Below are positions 23,028-34,340 of a stretch of DNA of 45,498 bases, one piece after another (positions within the stretch are counted from its first letter, which is position 1; every line of letters starts with the position of its first letter). A program made the position numbers and the translations under genes. The stretch is from Jimgerdemannia flammicorona (Eukaryota > Mucoromycota > Endogonomycetes > Endogonales > Endogonaceae): the NCBI GenBank assembly GCA_003990745.1, contig RBNI01000066.1:1-45498 (forward strand), written 5' to 3'. The notes beneath the pieces are model-generated. The model was given only the letters and a program-made list of their open reading frames with translations. It searched no databases and was not told the DNA's origin.

Positions 23028-24293
23028 CTATTGTAATCCACACACCAGCGCGCCTCGTGCCACCAGCTCGTCTGACCATCGACTGTAGATGATCTGCGTT
23101 TGCGTCCAAAGTTCTGGGATGATTGGGCTGGTGTGCTCATGAATGACATTGAGGGTTGTTAAGAGGTGAAAGGGGTAGTTGAAAACACCCTGAGGAAAGT
23201 GTCATAGGATGGCGATGAATTACGTGAGAATAAAGAACGGGAGCTCGGTGGTTCTATTTTGTGCATTGCACTTCACAAAATGATCATTGCTAGAAGGAAT
23301 CCACACGATACCTACCCCCGCTAGGACTACCAACCGCGGATTCATCAAGCACACCACATTCGCCACTGCAATTCCCAAACTGGTGGCGGCATCCACTATA
23401 GCAACGTATAGTCTCCTACTCATCTTGTCCCCCTGTATTTCCTCGACCGTCTTTTCAGCCAACAGCTCGATGGCCTCCGACGGTGTCAAGACCGTCTCAT
23501 CCAATATCCTCTTAGCCAATGCCCGCCCACCCGCCAATTCGTCCAGCATCTTGGTCGAACCCGATCCTGGTGGACTGGTGAGAACTGGAGCAATACCCAG
23601 GTTGCCGGCGAAAGAGAGATGGCCTCGGACAGGAGTATCGTTGACAAGCAGAGCGGTGGCTATGCCTGTACCTATTTTTTTTTTTTTTTTTTTTTGGTCA
23701 CAAATGAAGAGAGTCTGGAATAAGAGAATATCAAAATATTTGCTCTGTTCGAACCAACTGTGTGCGAGAGAAACAACTTACCCACAACAAAGACCGCAAC
23801 ATCCTTCGCTCTTTCACCTGACATGTCTTCCATGGCCTCAAACCGCCTCACATACTCCAGCGCCGCCGCCGCATTATTCACAACCTCTATCTTCACGGAT
23901 TCTTCGGCCTTGATTCGATATGTCTTGTCCTTTTCTAAAGCGTGCAGTTCCTCCCTCACCGCCTTTGCGATATTCCACCCTACCAAGCCGCTCACCTCAC
24001 ACAGCGTGATGTCACCGCTTGTAGGGTCGACTAACCCACATATCGCAACGCCGACGCTGACAATAGACGCAGCCGGCGGGAGGGTCGCGAGGAAGGCGCG
24101 CAACGAAATGGCGAATGTGGCTGGGGCCGGTGGGGGTGCGTTGTGCAAAGTATTCGGGTCCCGAAGGAACGGCCGAATGAAATGAGCCCGAGGACATAGA
24201 TTCACGGCTGGTCGCAATAAGCTGGAGCTTTGTCCCTCCCAGATCAATGCCGATGCAGTATTGGGTGGAAAGTTGTGCAATGTCGGTAGTGAA
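23028..24293 (-). pseudogene. ROK-family sugar kinase, start lost and frame broken
   Basis: Resembles ROK-type glucokinase/N-acetylhexosamine kinases. The ATP-binding phosphate-1 motif IGIDLGGTK is encoded around 24229-24255, but no ATG precedes it in that frame before a TGA. The rest of the N-terminal half (TFAISLRAFL, GVAICGLVDP, GLVGWNI, NNAAAALEY) is in a different frame. The shift lies between about 24120 and 24185, with no fitting short intron. The remainder splices cleanly: exon to 23782 (VFVVG), exon 23671-23316 (TGIATALLVND ... AGNLGIAPV ... LDELAGGRALA ... ANVVCLMNPRLVVLAG), exon 23189-23028 (GVFNYPFHLL to TAG). The CxCGxxGC zinc motif of classical ROK proteins is missing. A less likely rescue is an 85-bp intron that deletes the sugar-loop segment. 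Sequencing error is also possible. Confidence 0.7.
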
Positions 24294-24656
24294 TGTGGGA
24301 AGAGTAGTAGTCAGCAGTCACATGTGGGATGTTCAGCGATACTGCTCGCGTAAGCACAAATGTACTCTCCGAAAGGAAATATGACAATGGACAAAACAAA
24401 AGATAAATTAAAACTCTTAGGAATGAAAATATTCATAGTACCGCGCTTCGATGAAGAGAAGTGTTCAAGCCCAATACAGAGATCCAATCTACCATAATAC
24501 AGATCTCGAGCACACCGAATTGATGAATACTATGTTACATATCCATACGCTGGTGGACATGGAATAAGTGTGGTTATGTACATGTAGACATTCTTTTTTC
24601 AAAAAAAAAAAAAAAAAAAAATCTGCCTCTTCGAAAGTCCTCCCCGAAATAGCACC
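24294..24656. other. Gap between ROK relic and sphingomyelinase
   Basis: No gene was recognised. It contains an A21 run at about 24601-24621, which on the minus strand is a T run about 35 nt after the sphingomyelinase stop codon, so it probably lies in the 3' UTR. The part nearest the ROK relic would be its former promoter. Confidence 0.5.
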
Positions 24657-27020
24657 TCAAGACCGACAAACCGCTTCTCCATCTTGATCGTTTTGGTCCT
24701 CAAACGCGCCATGCCAACCCACAAGGATACCCGCGATCCGTAAAGCCGCACCCTCGCTATGCTTCCGCAACGGAGCATCCGTCTTTCTAAGCGCGTCCAC
24801 CGCCTTCCCGGAGATCGGGTCACAAAGGTCGGAGCCGCCATACGGGCCGCTTTTGCCGCCGCGGAGCTGGCATACGGCACGCTTGCGGCAGGACGCTTCT
24901 CCGAATGAGGAACCCTTTTTGATACAGTTGGGGAAGTGATAGGCCGGGTTACGGGTCGAAAACGTTGCGTATTTATGTAGAGGGTCTGTGGGTTGGCTGC
25001 CATCGGTGGAAAAGGTTTGCTGGTCAGGAATGACATTGCGAGGCACAAGGAAATCGGTAGTCAGATCTGGTGGTGGTTGTGAAAAATATAGTTAAACAGA
25101 AATATTTGAATCGTGACGCGATTTATATCTATCGTTTAAAGCATATTCCACACGCGCAAGATTATTCTCAGAAATCCTTACCGTGCCAAGTGGTTGGGTT
25201 CAGGTCCTTCAAACCGTAAGCCGTCTTCGCGTCGTACAGTAAATACCACTGTGGCTCGTTGCCTGGTTTGTTAGCCTCCTCCAAATCGAAAGAGTAAGTG
25301 TAGTGGTTCAACAACCGATGAGTCTTCCTCGAATACTTGTAGACCCGGAAGGCGGGGTTCAATTTCGTAAAGGGAGTGACGCTTGGGCCGAGGTACGCCA
25401 TGTTGATGGGGTCAGGATTGGGCGAATTGTCGCGACGCTGTTTCTCGACATCGTAGAATATCTGGAACTCGTCAAAGTGACTGTGCCCATAGAACTGGCC
25501 AGCAATAATGTCGTGGTACCTGGCGACCACCCGCGCGAACTGCATCCCCAGGACGTGATCTGCATCGAGGTGGATGGGGCTCATATGACCGATTATGAAG
25601 ACCTTGTCGCCATCGTTCTCGGCCTGTTGCAGCTCGTTGACCAACCAACCCAGAGTGCCCTCCGGGTCAGGTTCGTCTCTGTCGAATAAGACAATGAGGT
25701 AATCAGCATAAATGAGTGATCGGAGGAGGAGCGGACAGTCAACCCTTATCTACTTTAAGAAGATATGTGCTCGAAGTATATTGCTCACCTTGGTCGCATC
25801 AGCATCCACCAATTGAGCCGATAGAAGAAATTTGTGTTGAGCGAGATGATTTTCAACCCAGGAGAAGCGATTGCCGAGTAGCCGCCTCTGGTACGCAAGG
25901 ACTCGGTCGTGGTGTTGGGAAGCCATACCGACCACTGCTCTGCTAGCTCATCATACACCCACTGGCTCGACGGGGCATCCTGGGTGCGCGAGGTCGGGAA
26001 GGAGTTGGCTGGAATGGCGTCGTGATTCCCGATGGTGGGGAAGACCTTGATATGGTTGAGGTGGTTATAGAAAGTCCCGCCGAGATCACGTGCAGTGGTT
26101 CTTGTGACGTTCAGCATAGAATCGACAGTCTCAAGCCAGATGTCATGGGGCGGCTGATCGCCCGTCATTACCACCAAGTCGACGCGTGGCACGACCGTGG
26201 GAATATACTCGAGCATGTTCATCAGGAGCACCCGCGGCGAGTCACATTGGAAGTCACCCCACTTGCCGGCCGAACGCTTGACCGCTGTCGGATTGGCTGG
26301 CGGAACTCGGCAGCAGAGCGGTTCGTCGCAGTCGGCTTCGTAGCCTTCGCGGTATTCGGGGTCATGGTGCCAGTCGCTGAGATGCATGACGTACATGGCA
26401 TCTTCCTCGTCTTCGCCGTCGCTTTGCTGAGTTTCGACTTGATTGCCGTCCGGATCGGGTTCTGTGTGTTTCGCTGGAAGGGTGACCTCCCACTCGTCGA
26501 AATTGGAATTCTGCTTAGGACACGAGCCCACCAAACCGCAGATATGGTCGACCTCAAAAAACGTGTGTGAAAGAACGGTGAAGGCCCACGGTCCAAAAAT
26601 TGGCACAATGTGTTCGCACACATTTGGAGAGTTGATGCGGAACAGTTTGCATAGGATGACTCCTGTGAATAGGGCGAGCGATTGACTGCTGTTGGAGAAC
26701 ATGAGCTTTCGCAGCGGTTTCACGACGGCTTTGCACATTGAGCATGATATAGAGTTGTCAGTGGAATTGTTTATAGAGTTCAAATTGTGCTCAGCTATGG
26801 CAAAATCGGCGACGGAGACGGGGATGTAGTCGACGCTCTCTGTATCTGCAATGTTCAACGACAGCTTCGTCCAAGGATTTTGAGAGAGTTCTGAGATGTG
26901 TTCGGTAGGCTTCCATACCGTATTTTTGTTGGCATTGAAGACTGGGAAAGCTTGAACATGACCCGAGTTCGTCACGACTGTGGATAGAACGAGGCAGACG
27001 AGAAAGCAGAACTCGTGCAT
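24657..27020 (-). CDS. Secreted acid sphingomyelinase-like phosphodiesterase
   Basis: Hydrolyses sphingomyelin-type phosphodiesters, or in fungi perhaps inositol phosphoceramide-related substrates, outside the cell or in the vacuole. Three exons (27020-25789, 25678-25182, 25066-24657) give 712 codons. A hydrophobic signal peptide occupies residues about 1-24. A saposin-B-like domain follows (CSMCKAVV ... ILCKLFRI ... VCEHIVPIFGP, with paired cysteines). The calcineurin-like metallophosphatase domain has the metal ligands in order: LSDWHHDPEY, MTGDQPPHD, IGNHDAIP, IGHMSPIH and FYGHSHFDEF. The C-terminal exon contains the family cysteines (FPNCIKKG, ASCRKRAVCQL, DLC). Several N-x-S/T sites are consistent with secretion. 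The last intron includes an alternative stop directly after its donor; splicing restores the conserved C-terminus. Confidence 0.9.
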
Positions 27021-28071
27021 ATTGTGCCAAGGGATAATAAGGATATTGTGTTGTGAGAAGAAGGGGTTTTAGCCTAAAATATGGAGTGCTATTTACTGTG
27101 GGTTTGGGCGGAGGAATGGAGAGTCGTCGTCGAAGGGCATCCAGTGAAGGTCCGCTCGTGCCCTTTTCTATTCAAATTTGTGACTGCGATGGTGGTGGTG
27201 GAACGGTGATCGACGCAGTAGGCCAAAGGCAGAGAGACGATTGGACAATTGGCCACGACGATGTCCGTTGACCAGCCCAAATGATCACGGCCGCCCCTCA
27301 TGCCATCCACAGTTTGCATCACACCCTGCACACAAGCCAGATGCTGCCGAATCCATTGGCTCTCCCCTCCTTTTTATGGAGAACAAATCGGTGAAATGAA
27401 TCAAAAACGTGTCCTTATCGACAAAACCGGAGGCGGTGCCACAAGATTGTCTGCGCATATTTGGATAAGAAAACCTACAACGCTGACTTCCCCTCCTCCT
27501 CAAACGTTAGTTCCCGCTCTTAATGGGCAGGGGGCACAAGTTCGACTCATGGGACCAATATCCTCAAAAGATTCTATGAAGTCACTTCATCCCTGCCTCC
27601 CATTGTTTTACAAATTATACAACAGACATCATTTTTCTTTACAAGCTTTGCAATAGCCGTCTATTTATTAGGTAGGGTCTGTTTGTGAGACGGAGAGGAC
27701 GATCCGATCTTTCGTGTGGGCATTTGCACCAATTATTTTTATCAAACGGCTTGATGTAAAAAAGTTTATTTCTGAAAGACGGATTGTATGATAAGCTTGA
27801 GAGGTCAGCAAACGATGTTGATTACGTTACTGAAATGACTGCGACAAAAAGAGGATGGCGGATATACAATATAATAGTATATACTCGCTCAATGTGCTAC
27901 TGCATTATCGTATTCACAAATCGCAATTTCAGAAATTATATGTCGAGAAGAGGAAACAAACAAACAAACAAAAGAGTGGGTGGTGAGTGAAAATGATACC
28001 AAAAAATCTCTCTCATGGTTTTCTGTCATGTGCTATTGGCTGTTCATTGACTGATAGTGCAATGCACGTCA
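27021..28071. other. Intergenic region between sphingomyelinase and HGT-domain gene A
   Basis: About 1 kb without a recognised gene. The left part is the sphingomyelinase promoter. Open frames at 27053-27656 on either strand have low-complexity or random content. The right part (27700-28070) is AT-rich and contains a (CAAA)n stretch at about 27956-27972. Confidence 0.5.
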
Positions 28072-29139
28072 TCACGAGTAGAGAATGAGAAAACGTGGAA
28101 GAATTGCCTAAGAATGGAAAGATGATTCAGGTTAGCCTCGCGTCAATCAATACCCATAAACAAACCCGGGTTCCTGATAACAATCTTAACTTTCTCCCCC
28201 TTTGAGTATTGGGCCTCTAACCTCGACGCATGCGACTGGTGCAGCCTCTGGCAATCCTTGACCGACCGCGTCACATAAGAACATGACCCTCGTATTTTCG
28301 CCACCAATCGTAATTGTATAGCTATGCGAGGTGGCAGAACTACCTCCGGACCAAACCCGCCCTATATAATTATGAAAAACGGAAACGAGTAACTTGTGAG
28401 ATATGTTGTAAAAATCGGGATGGCTTCGTTCCACGAACATTTGATTCTCACCGTCGTTCCCGCCCCTCAATCCGGTCTTGATGATTCCACAAGGCCCGCA
28501 TCTGGCGAAACTGCAGAAATTAGTAGTCCCCACAGCTTTCCCCTTGGCCATCTCGTTCACCGCCACGCATTGCACGTTTCTCGTTCCATGAAAACGTTTG
28601 ATCGTTATAGCCTTGCTGCTCTGTGCATTGCTGGTCGCGCGCACTTGCTCTCGGTAGTTCAGGAAGCGGTTGCTGATGGCCGGCGGGTACTGAATGCGGA
28701 AAATGGCCTTGATGGTGAAGCCGGGTGAGTTGAACGCCGTCTTGACGGCGAGGTAGTCGAGGTTGTTGGCCGGATCAGAGAGCGCAGTTAGCTTCGTTTC
28801 CGTCAGAGACTCCGTCTCCTTCCACAAGCAATTGGGGGTGCAGTAGTCATAGTATTTGGGGGGATTCTGCGGCGAAGTGTATCGTGGGTTATTGCAACCT
28901 TGGCGGGAGCACAGCCCAGCGGACGGCGATCTCCTCAAAAGCGCGCAAGAGCGAGAGCAGTAGGGATGCTGGGTGCCGGTTTCGGGGTCGACATAGAGAG
29001 GGGAAATGCAATTCGGATTCTTGCACCTGGAGCTCGAAGCGCAAGTTTTAGAGCAGAAGGGATGGTGGATGTTTTTGCTTCGATCGAAAAACGCTGGGAA
29101 CATACATCCCATGCGAACACAGGTTGAGATTTGCTGCAT
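28072..29139 (-). CDS. Cys-rich three-module protein with PARP-like HGT domain (copy A)
   Basis: Three exons (29139-28452, 28361-28222, 28107-28072) give 287 codons. Residues about 7-120 are three modules of the form C-x4-C ... C-x3-C (CVRMGC ... CSKTC; CKNPNC ... CSRSC; CSRQGC ... CTPNC), probably zinc-binding. The C-terminal half has KRFHGTRNVQC, then FCSFARCGPCGIIKTGL, then a short region ending in AILPRFLILYS. This order (HGT, Cys-x2-CGI, terminal ILP-x-L-x-x-Y) matches PARP-like ADP-ribosyltransferase domains annotated in basidiomycetes, although the segment that normally carries the catalytic Tyr looks degenerate. The last exon is only 36 nt; it is justified because the neighbouring paralogue has the same one. 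Reading through the last intron would instead end at 28186. Biochemical function is unknown. Confidence 0.72.
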
Positions 29140-29717
29140 TTGGTAGTGTATGAGTGGGTTTTGGCAAAGATAATGGAGGGAAGGTAGCCCGGTGAGGGAG
29201 GTTGGAGAGAAGGAGGGTTTTTCTTCTTTTTTTGTCTATCTTTACTCAACGTGTCCTTATGACATACAGTGACAGTAAAGCAAGCTCGGAGATGGCGCAA
29301 TACGTCATTGCTCAATGACATTTCCACACGAAATGAGAGCGTCATAACTATCATTTATACATTCGAGCATATAAAATTTAATTAAATGAATCGTATCTTG
29401 CAGTACAGTGCAGGCCTCCTCTACGTCTGCCTATCTTTAATTTACTGAACCAATACGATCTTGTTCGACTTTGTTGTTTATAGTATATCTTTGAGTGTAG
29501 GCAGAAAACGGCTGTTTACAGATACGTTTTTATTTGTTTGTTCAAAATGACTCCGACATCTGATGCTTTCTTACATCACATTATCGTGTTCGATTCACAA
29601 ATCACCGTCATCGACTCAAAATTGCTTTACCAAAGGAAGGGGGAAGAAACATACTATCCGCGAAGACAACATGTGATGGAAGCATCAACATGTCATTCAG
29701 TAATCAAATGGTAATGA
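29140..29717. other. Spacer between the two HGT-domain paralogues
   Basis: This is the probable promoter of copy A and the 3' flank of copy B. It is moderately AT-rich, with a short T run at about 29220-29240. No gene or RNA feature was recognised. Confidence 0.5.
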
Positions 29718-29787
29718 TCACGAATATATGACCAAAAATCTGGGAAGTATGGCCTGCAAAAGAGGTATAGGCGACAATGAGACTTTT

Positions 29788-29863
<76 letters not shown>

Positions 29864-30841
29864 TTCATAGAACCCGTCATTTCAATAGGAGAGATAGATA
29901 CTTACGGAAACAGATGCAACCCCCGATGCAGGCCCCAAATCGACGTTGTTGGCCGCGTCGCAATAGAACATGGCACGTAGATTTCCGCTCGGCGAGGTGT
30001 ATCCGTGGGAAGTGGCTGAATGGGAGGCCGACCAAATGAGCTCTTTTTCACAAGGAAACAAACACCGGGGCAAGGTCGGTCAGGATATGGATATTTTTTT
30101 CGATGTCTCTAAAACGATTGATACTCCCAAAACTTTAGGATACATACGGTCATGACCGAGCGCCAACCCCTCCCTCGTGATGCCGCAAACTCCGCATCTG
30201 ATCGACTTTGGGCACATATTGTTGCTATTTCCAAGAGCGCATTGCTGCTTCGTTCCGTGCCACCTCTTCTGGTTCGCCACCGCGTTTCCATAGGACGCAG
30301 TTATTTGGGCTTGATGATCACGGAATGCATTTATGATGGAGGACGGATATTGCAGGCGAATGATCTTGTGGAAGGTGGGATTGTTGACGTAGCCGTAGCT
30401 GTAGCCGATATTAGCATTCCAGCCCGACATGAACGCCTGCTTCACCGCCGCGTAATCTAAATTGTTTTCGTCAAGGAGCACCTTCAGCTTGGTTTCCTTG
30501 AGCGAGTCGATCTCCTGACGATAGCAGCTGGAGCTGCAGTAGTCGTGATATTGCGCGGGATTCGTAGGGGACGTGTAACGCAGCTTCTTGCAGTTCTTTC
30601 GAGCACACGCGATGGTCGTCGGTCTCGAAAGGTGAGCGCAGGTCCTGCTGCAATAGTTATGGCGCACACCCGAGGATTTTTCGACGAAACATGGGCGGCC
30701 GCACCCGGCGCGGGAGCACTTGGACTGAGTTTCAAGATGGAGCTTGGCGCATGTCTTGCAACAGTAGGGGTGCTGGATTTTGGATGTTTGGTCAAAGAAG
30801 GCGGGTACGTTGCAGCCACTACGGGTGCAGATGGTGCCCAT
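29718..30841 (-). CDS. Cys-rich three-module protein with PARP-like HGT domain (copy B)
   Basis: Paralogue of copy A in the same orientation. Three exons (30841-30148, 30042-29906, 29753-29718) give 288 codons. Intron phases are the same as in A (phase 1, then phase 0) and the final exon is again 36 nt (AILPRFLVIYS). The modules are CTRSGC ... CCKTC, CSRAGC ... CSRTC and CARKNC ... CSSSC, followed by KRWHGTKQQC, SIRCGVCGITREGL, IWSASHSATSHGYT and MFYCDAAN. The second intron holds a 67-nt T run on the sense strand, so it is long for this locus. The start was placed at 30841, just before the first Cys module; the frame is open further upstream to 30967. Protein identity to A is moderate, so the duplication is not recent. 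Confidence 0.72.
29789..29855. repeat. A67 homopolymer inside intron 2 of copy B
   Basis: Uninterrupted run of about 67 A on the plus strand (T on the sense strand of copy B). It lies between the exons ending at 29906 and starting at 29753. The exact length should be treated with caution because homopolymers this long are hard to sequence. Confidence 0.9.
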
Positions 30842-31419
30842 GCTTGGGATAGAGATTGGCGAAGAAAGACTTTCACATTTACGCGCTGTTCTTATACCAC
30901 AGAAAGATTCTTTCCGCCCCGTCTGTTGCAACATATGCTGCACTGTATGTACATTTACGTATGTCATATCACCACGGTATTCACATTCACCAGTACTGAT
31001 CAGATACCATTACCTATGACCTCGTAACAATATATCAAGCCTTATCTCAAATGAAGCTTTCAAAACAAGTAAAAATGACTCATCGCAGTTTTTACAATAT
31101 GCGAGCTTTGTATATTCGTGGTGTGCAATACACAGGAAAGGGTACACTCTTGCATTTCAGGTTTCAAAAATGTCGAGTATTATTCACGATCAACGCATTT
31201 ACGTAATTACATATAACTGTATGACCATCATTTCTTTAACCCTGTATGCCATGATAAGATAATTGCTTGTCATTCTAAGGATGCTTAAACTGAATCAGGC
31301 GACTATTCAATCAATACACTCAATACACATCTTGATGGAGAATCAACGCAGAGCCGCGAAATATCCATGTTAAGTGAGGCGAAAGGAGCATGGCGTGGAA
31401 AGGTAGCTGGCAATAAAAG

Positions 31420-31463
<44 letters not shown>

Positions 31464-31579
31464 CAGAGGTCTCGGGATGGCGCAAAATATTGTTGCGCGA
31501 AACAGAAATGGTGCCATGGCTTAAAATTCACAAGGATGCCATCTAAATCAGCATGTTACAGCCAGTACGAAAAGACAAA

Positions 31580-31632
<53 letters not shown>

Positions 31633-31820
31633 AGGAGAAAACATATACACTGGAGATTGTTGGCGAAACGATATACCCAAACTCAGCCACCATCTTGGAT
31701 TGAGGCACCGTGCTCCATTCCATCTCGTTTTGCTCCATCCTATTTATGAGCGTGGTATCCTCTTTCACATGATTGAGTCGGCCAAGGATGTCGAGCTTCG
31801 TCAAACACGCGGCATTTTGT
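30842..31820. other. Intergenic region with two long A tracts
   Basis: No gene was recognised. The region includes the promoter of copy B (left) and the 3' flank of IWS1 (right). It carries runs of about 38 A (31422-31459) and about 50 A (31581-31630). Confidence 0.6.
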
Positions 31821-33855
31821 TCAATAGCCCATGTTTCTCCCTTCAACGCTGACCTTGGGCCCGACCTTCTTCGGTCCAGCTCTGAGGCCTTGCATACGGG
31901 ATTTGATTTTCTTGTACTTGTCATTATCCTGGAGTATGGTGGGTAACGACGAATATGGAAATCAATAATGTATTACGGAAATCAAGGTAACAAACTTGAA
32001 CTGCATCAAGGTGTTATCTCGTCTACCACAGATGTTATATAGCAGCGATCCCTCGCGTAAATTCAGCCACAATAACGAGAAACCGATCGAACGCACCTTC
32101 CCTTTTGCGGCGTCGAACTGGAATGTGCTCTGTGGTACAATATCGTAAGTGACCTTAGGAGCGTACGGGATCCGCACGAAGGCGGAATCGTCCTGCTTTT
32201 CACTGGGTTCTTCGGGTTCCTCACTATAATGACGATTTGTCGGAAGAGCAATCAACGTTTAGTATGGAGATACGGAGACTAAAGAAATTTTCAAGACGAA
32301 GCCGAAACGGCGTGATATTTTACTCTTCAAAACCATCAGTTTTCGTATTTGAGATGGGCGCGCCGCTGGACACGAAGTAAAAAAGAACGTAGATTGGGGT
32401 GAGATCATTATTCTCCTATTCACGTCTCTTCATTAATCGCCATTGAACATCCGCGGAAGCGCAATTTCTCTTGTATAGACTCCCAAACGATATGATCAAT
32501 CAACAGCACACATACCGCTCGTCGACCTCATAGTCGAGCCTTTGCCGCCTCTTATCCCTGTAATTCTCGGTCCGTTTGATGATCGGTCTGCTCCATTTCG
32601 AGACGAGCTGCTCAGCCGTTCTCCGGATCCTCGGCTCGACTCGGTCACATTTGGTGTAGAAATGAACGATGCGTCCGACGCCGCTTTCGCGGAGGTGAGG
32701 CGTTTCGATTGGCATCTACAAATTGCGGAATATGAGAGTCGTGTACGAGGCTTGGGACGAAATTGGTAGCGAATATATGTATATGCCCTAAACCCACCTT
32801 TGCAAGTGTATTCATCATCTCCGTCTGAATATCCAGCGAAGGCAGCGAGCCATTTGGGAGAGGTTCAAGCCATGTTTTAATGGCGACGAGAATGCTGTTC
32901 TCCAAGAATTGGCCGTACAAGTTTGACCTATCGCGCACGATACAATAAAAACATAATATTTAGATCGGACAAGCATCAATAAACTAGCAGTCATTCATCG
33001 CGACATCATTCTTCATTGTTCCAACTTCTGCTTTAACTAACCAATTGTCCAACCGACATTTCGCAATCAATTTCCTTACCAATACTTACTTGTTCAGTTG
33101 GATCAATACACTCGGCAACATCTTCAGCTTCGCAATAGCGGGTTTCTTATCCTCAACAGCGTCGGCATCTTGGTCGGCTGCATCCTTCATTCGCTGCACC
33201 ATCCTGACCATCATTTCATCAATATTTTTCTCGAGCTCCTGCAGAAAAACAAGACATACGGGGCCCAACACCCGCTCGAATGTGAGCAAGAAGTAGGAAA
33301 TGAATCTGGATTTGAAAACAAATTCCACTTTTAGTACGTACGTCTTCGTCCACTTTCTTTCTCCTTCTCGTTTTGCCGCTAGATAGCGCCTCGGCGAATT
33401 GTCGATCAACTTCCTCCATATCATCTAAAGAAAGAGTAATTGATGTCAACACAAGAGAAATGCTCATGAGGATGTCATATGTGGTTGAATTCAATTATTG
33501 TGGTAATGTCCATTCTTGGCGTATAAGAACATTAAGAATGCACGAATTAGCGAAGTTAACAGAGATTGGGATCCTAACCTCTTAGCTTCCTCTGCTCATC
33601 GGTCATGTTCTCTTGATCATCTACTACCTCGTAGGACCGCTCCTTCCCTCGTTTCGACGAGGACCGAGATTTGTACCTTTTCTTTACGCGTACTTCCTCG
33701 TCAGCATCAGCAGCCTCTTGACTCTTACTTCGTTTCTTAAACCTAGGTAGCTTTGACTTGGACGATGATCCGCGATACTCTTCATCCGATTCTGGAGCTG
33801 AAGGCGGCGTATGCGACCGTTGTTTGCGGTCGCGGCCACGGTCACCTCCGCGGGC

Positions 33856-33888
<33 letters not shown>

Positions 33889-34340
33889 ATCTCGGTCCCG
33901 GTCCCGATCGCGTTCCCGCTCTCGATGGGGATCGCGTTCTCGGCGGTCACGCTCATCTTCTCGATAGCTCGGGCGTTTGTGGGTGTCTCGGCGGAAATCG
34001 TCTCGGTCGGAGCTCTTACCACCAAAGTCTTCTGCTCGAAGGGAAGAGCGGATGAGTAAATCGGCCTGATACAAAGCCGTCTGGCTCTAATGATAACAAG
34101 AGACGGGCGGAAGTATACCTTCATCGCTGACGCCGGCGAACTGATCGAGATCTGAGAGACCTCCCTCTTCGTCGCTGGCGCCAAAAATTTGGGCCTCGAT
34201 TTCGCTCTATTGTAAGAGGTATGAACATATTACAATTTTCAGAATGGGTTGGTTGGTTGGGATGGGTGTTTTTTTTTTGTTGTGTAAAGGTTCACCTTTC
34301 GAGACGACCTCCTCTTGTCGTCGTCAGAGATTTGTGCCAT
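31821..34340 (-). CDS. IWS1: Transcription elongation factor IWS1/SPN1
   Basis: Binds Spt6 and RNA polymerase II and links elongation to mRNA processing and chromatin. Nine minus-strand exons (34340-34296, 34206-34119, 34031-33579, 33424-33342, 33238-33090, 32927-32798, 32715-32516, 32223-32097, 31928-31821) give 460 codons. An acidic N-terminus (FGASDEEGGLSDLDQF) precedes a long Arg-Asp/Arg-Glu alternating tract and a Lys/Ser-rich linker. The TFIIS N-terminal (TND) domain follows: AIAKLKMLPSVLIQLNKSNL, LVAIKTWLEPLPNGSLP, IETPHLRESGVGRIV and AEQLVSKWSRPI. The C-terminus has VRIPYAPKVTYDIVPQS and ends VSVEGRNMGY, a conserved Spn1 ending. The start is placed at 34340 because exon 1 (15 codons) joins exon 2 in phase. 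Confidence 0.92.

Noticed and set aside
24599..25048. 149-codon minus-strand frame ending in poly-Phe
   Set aside because: Alternative frame of the last sphingomyelinase exon; the end is translated from the T run.
29728..30039. Plus-strand poly-Lys frames
   Set aside because: Translation of the A67 run inside an intron of copy B.
33758..34059. Plus-strand Arg-Ser and Ser-Val repeat frames
   Set aside because: Reverse reading of the IWS1 Arg-Asp repeat tract.
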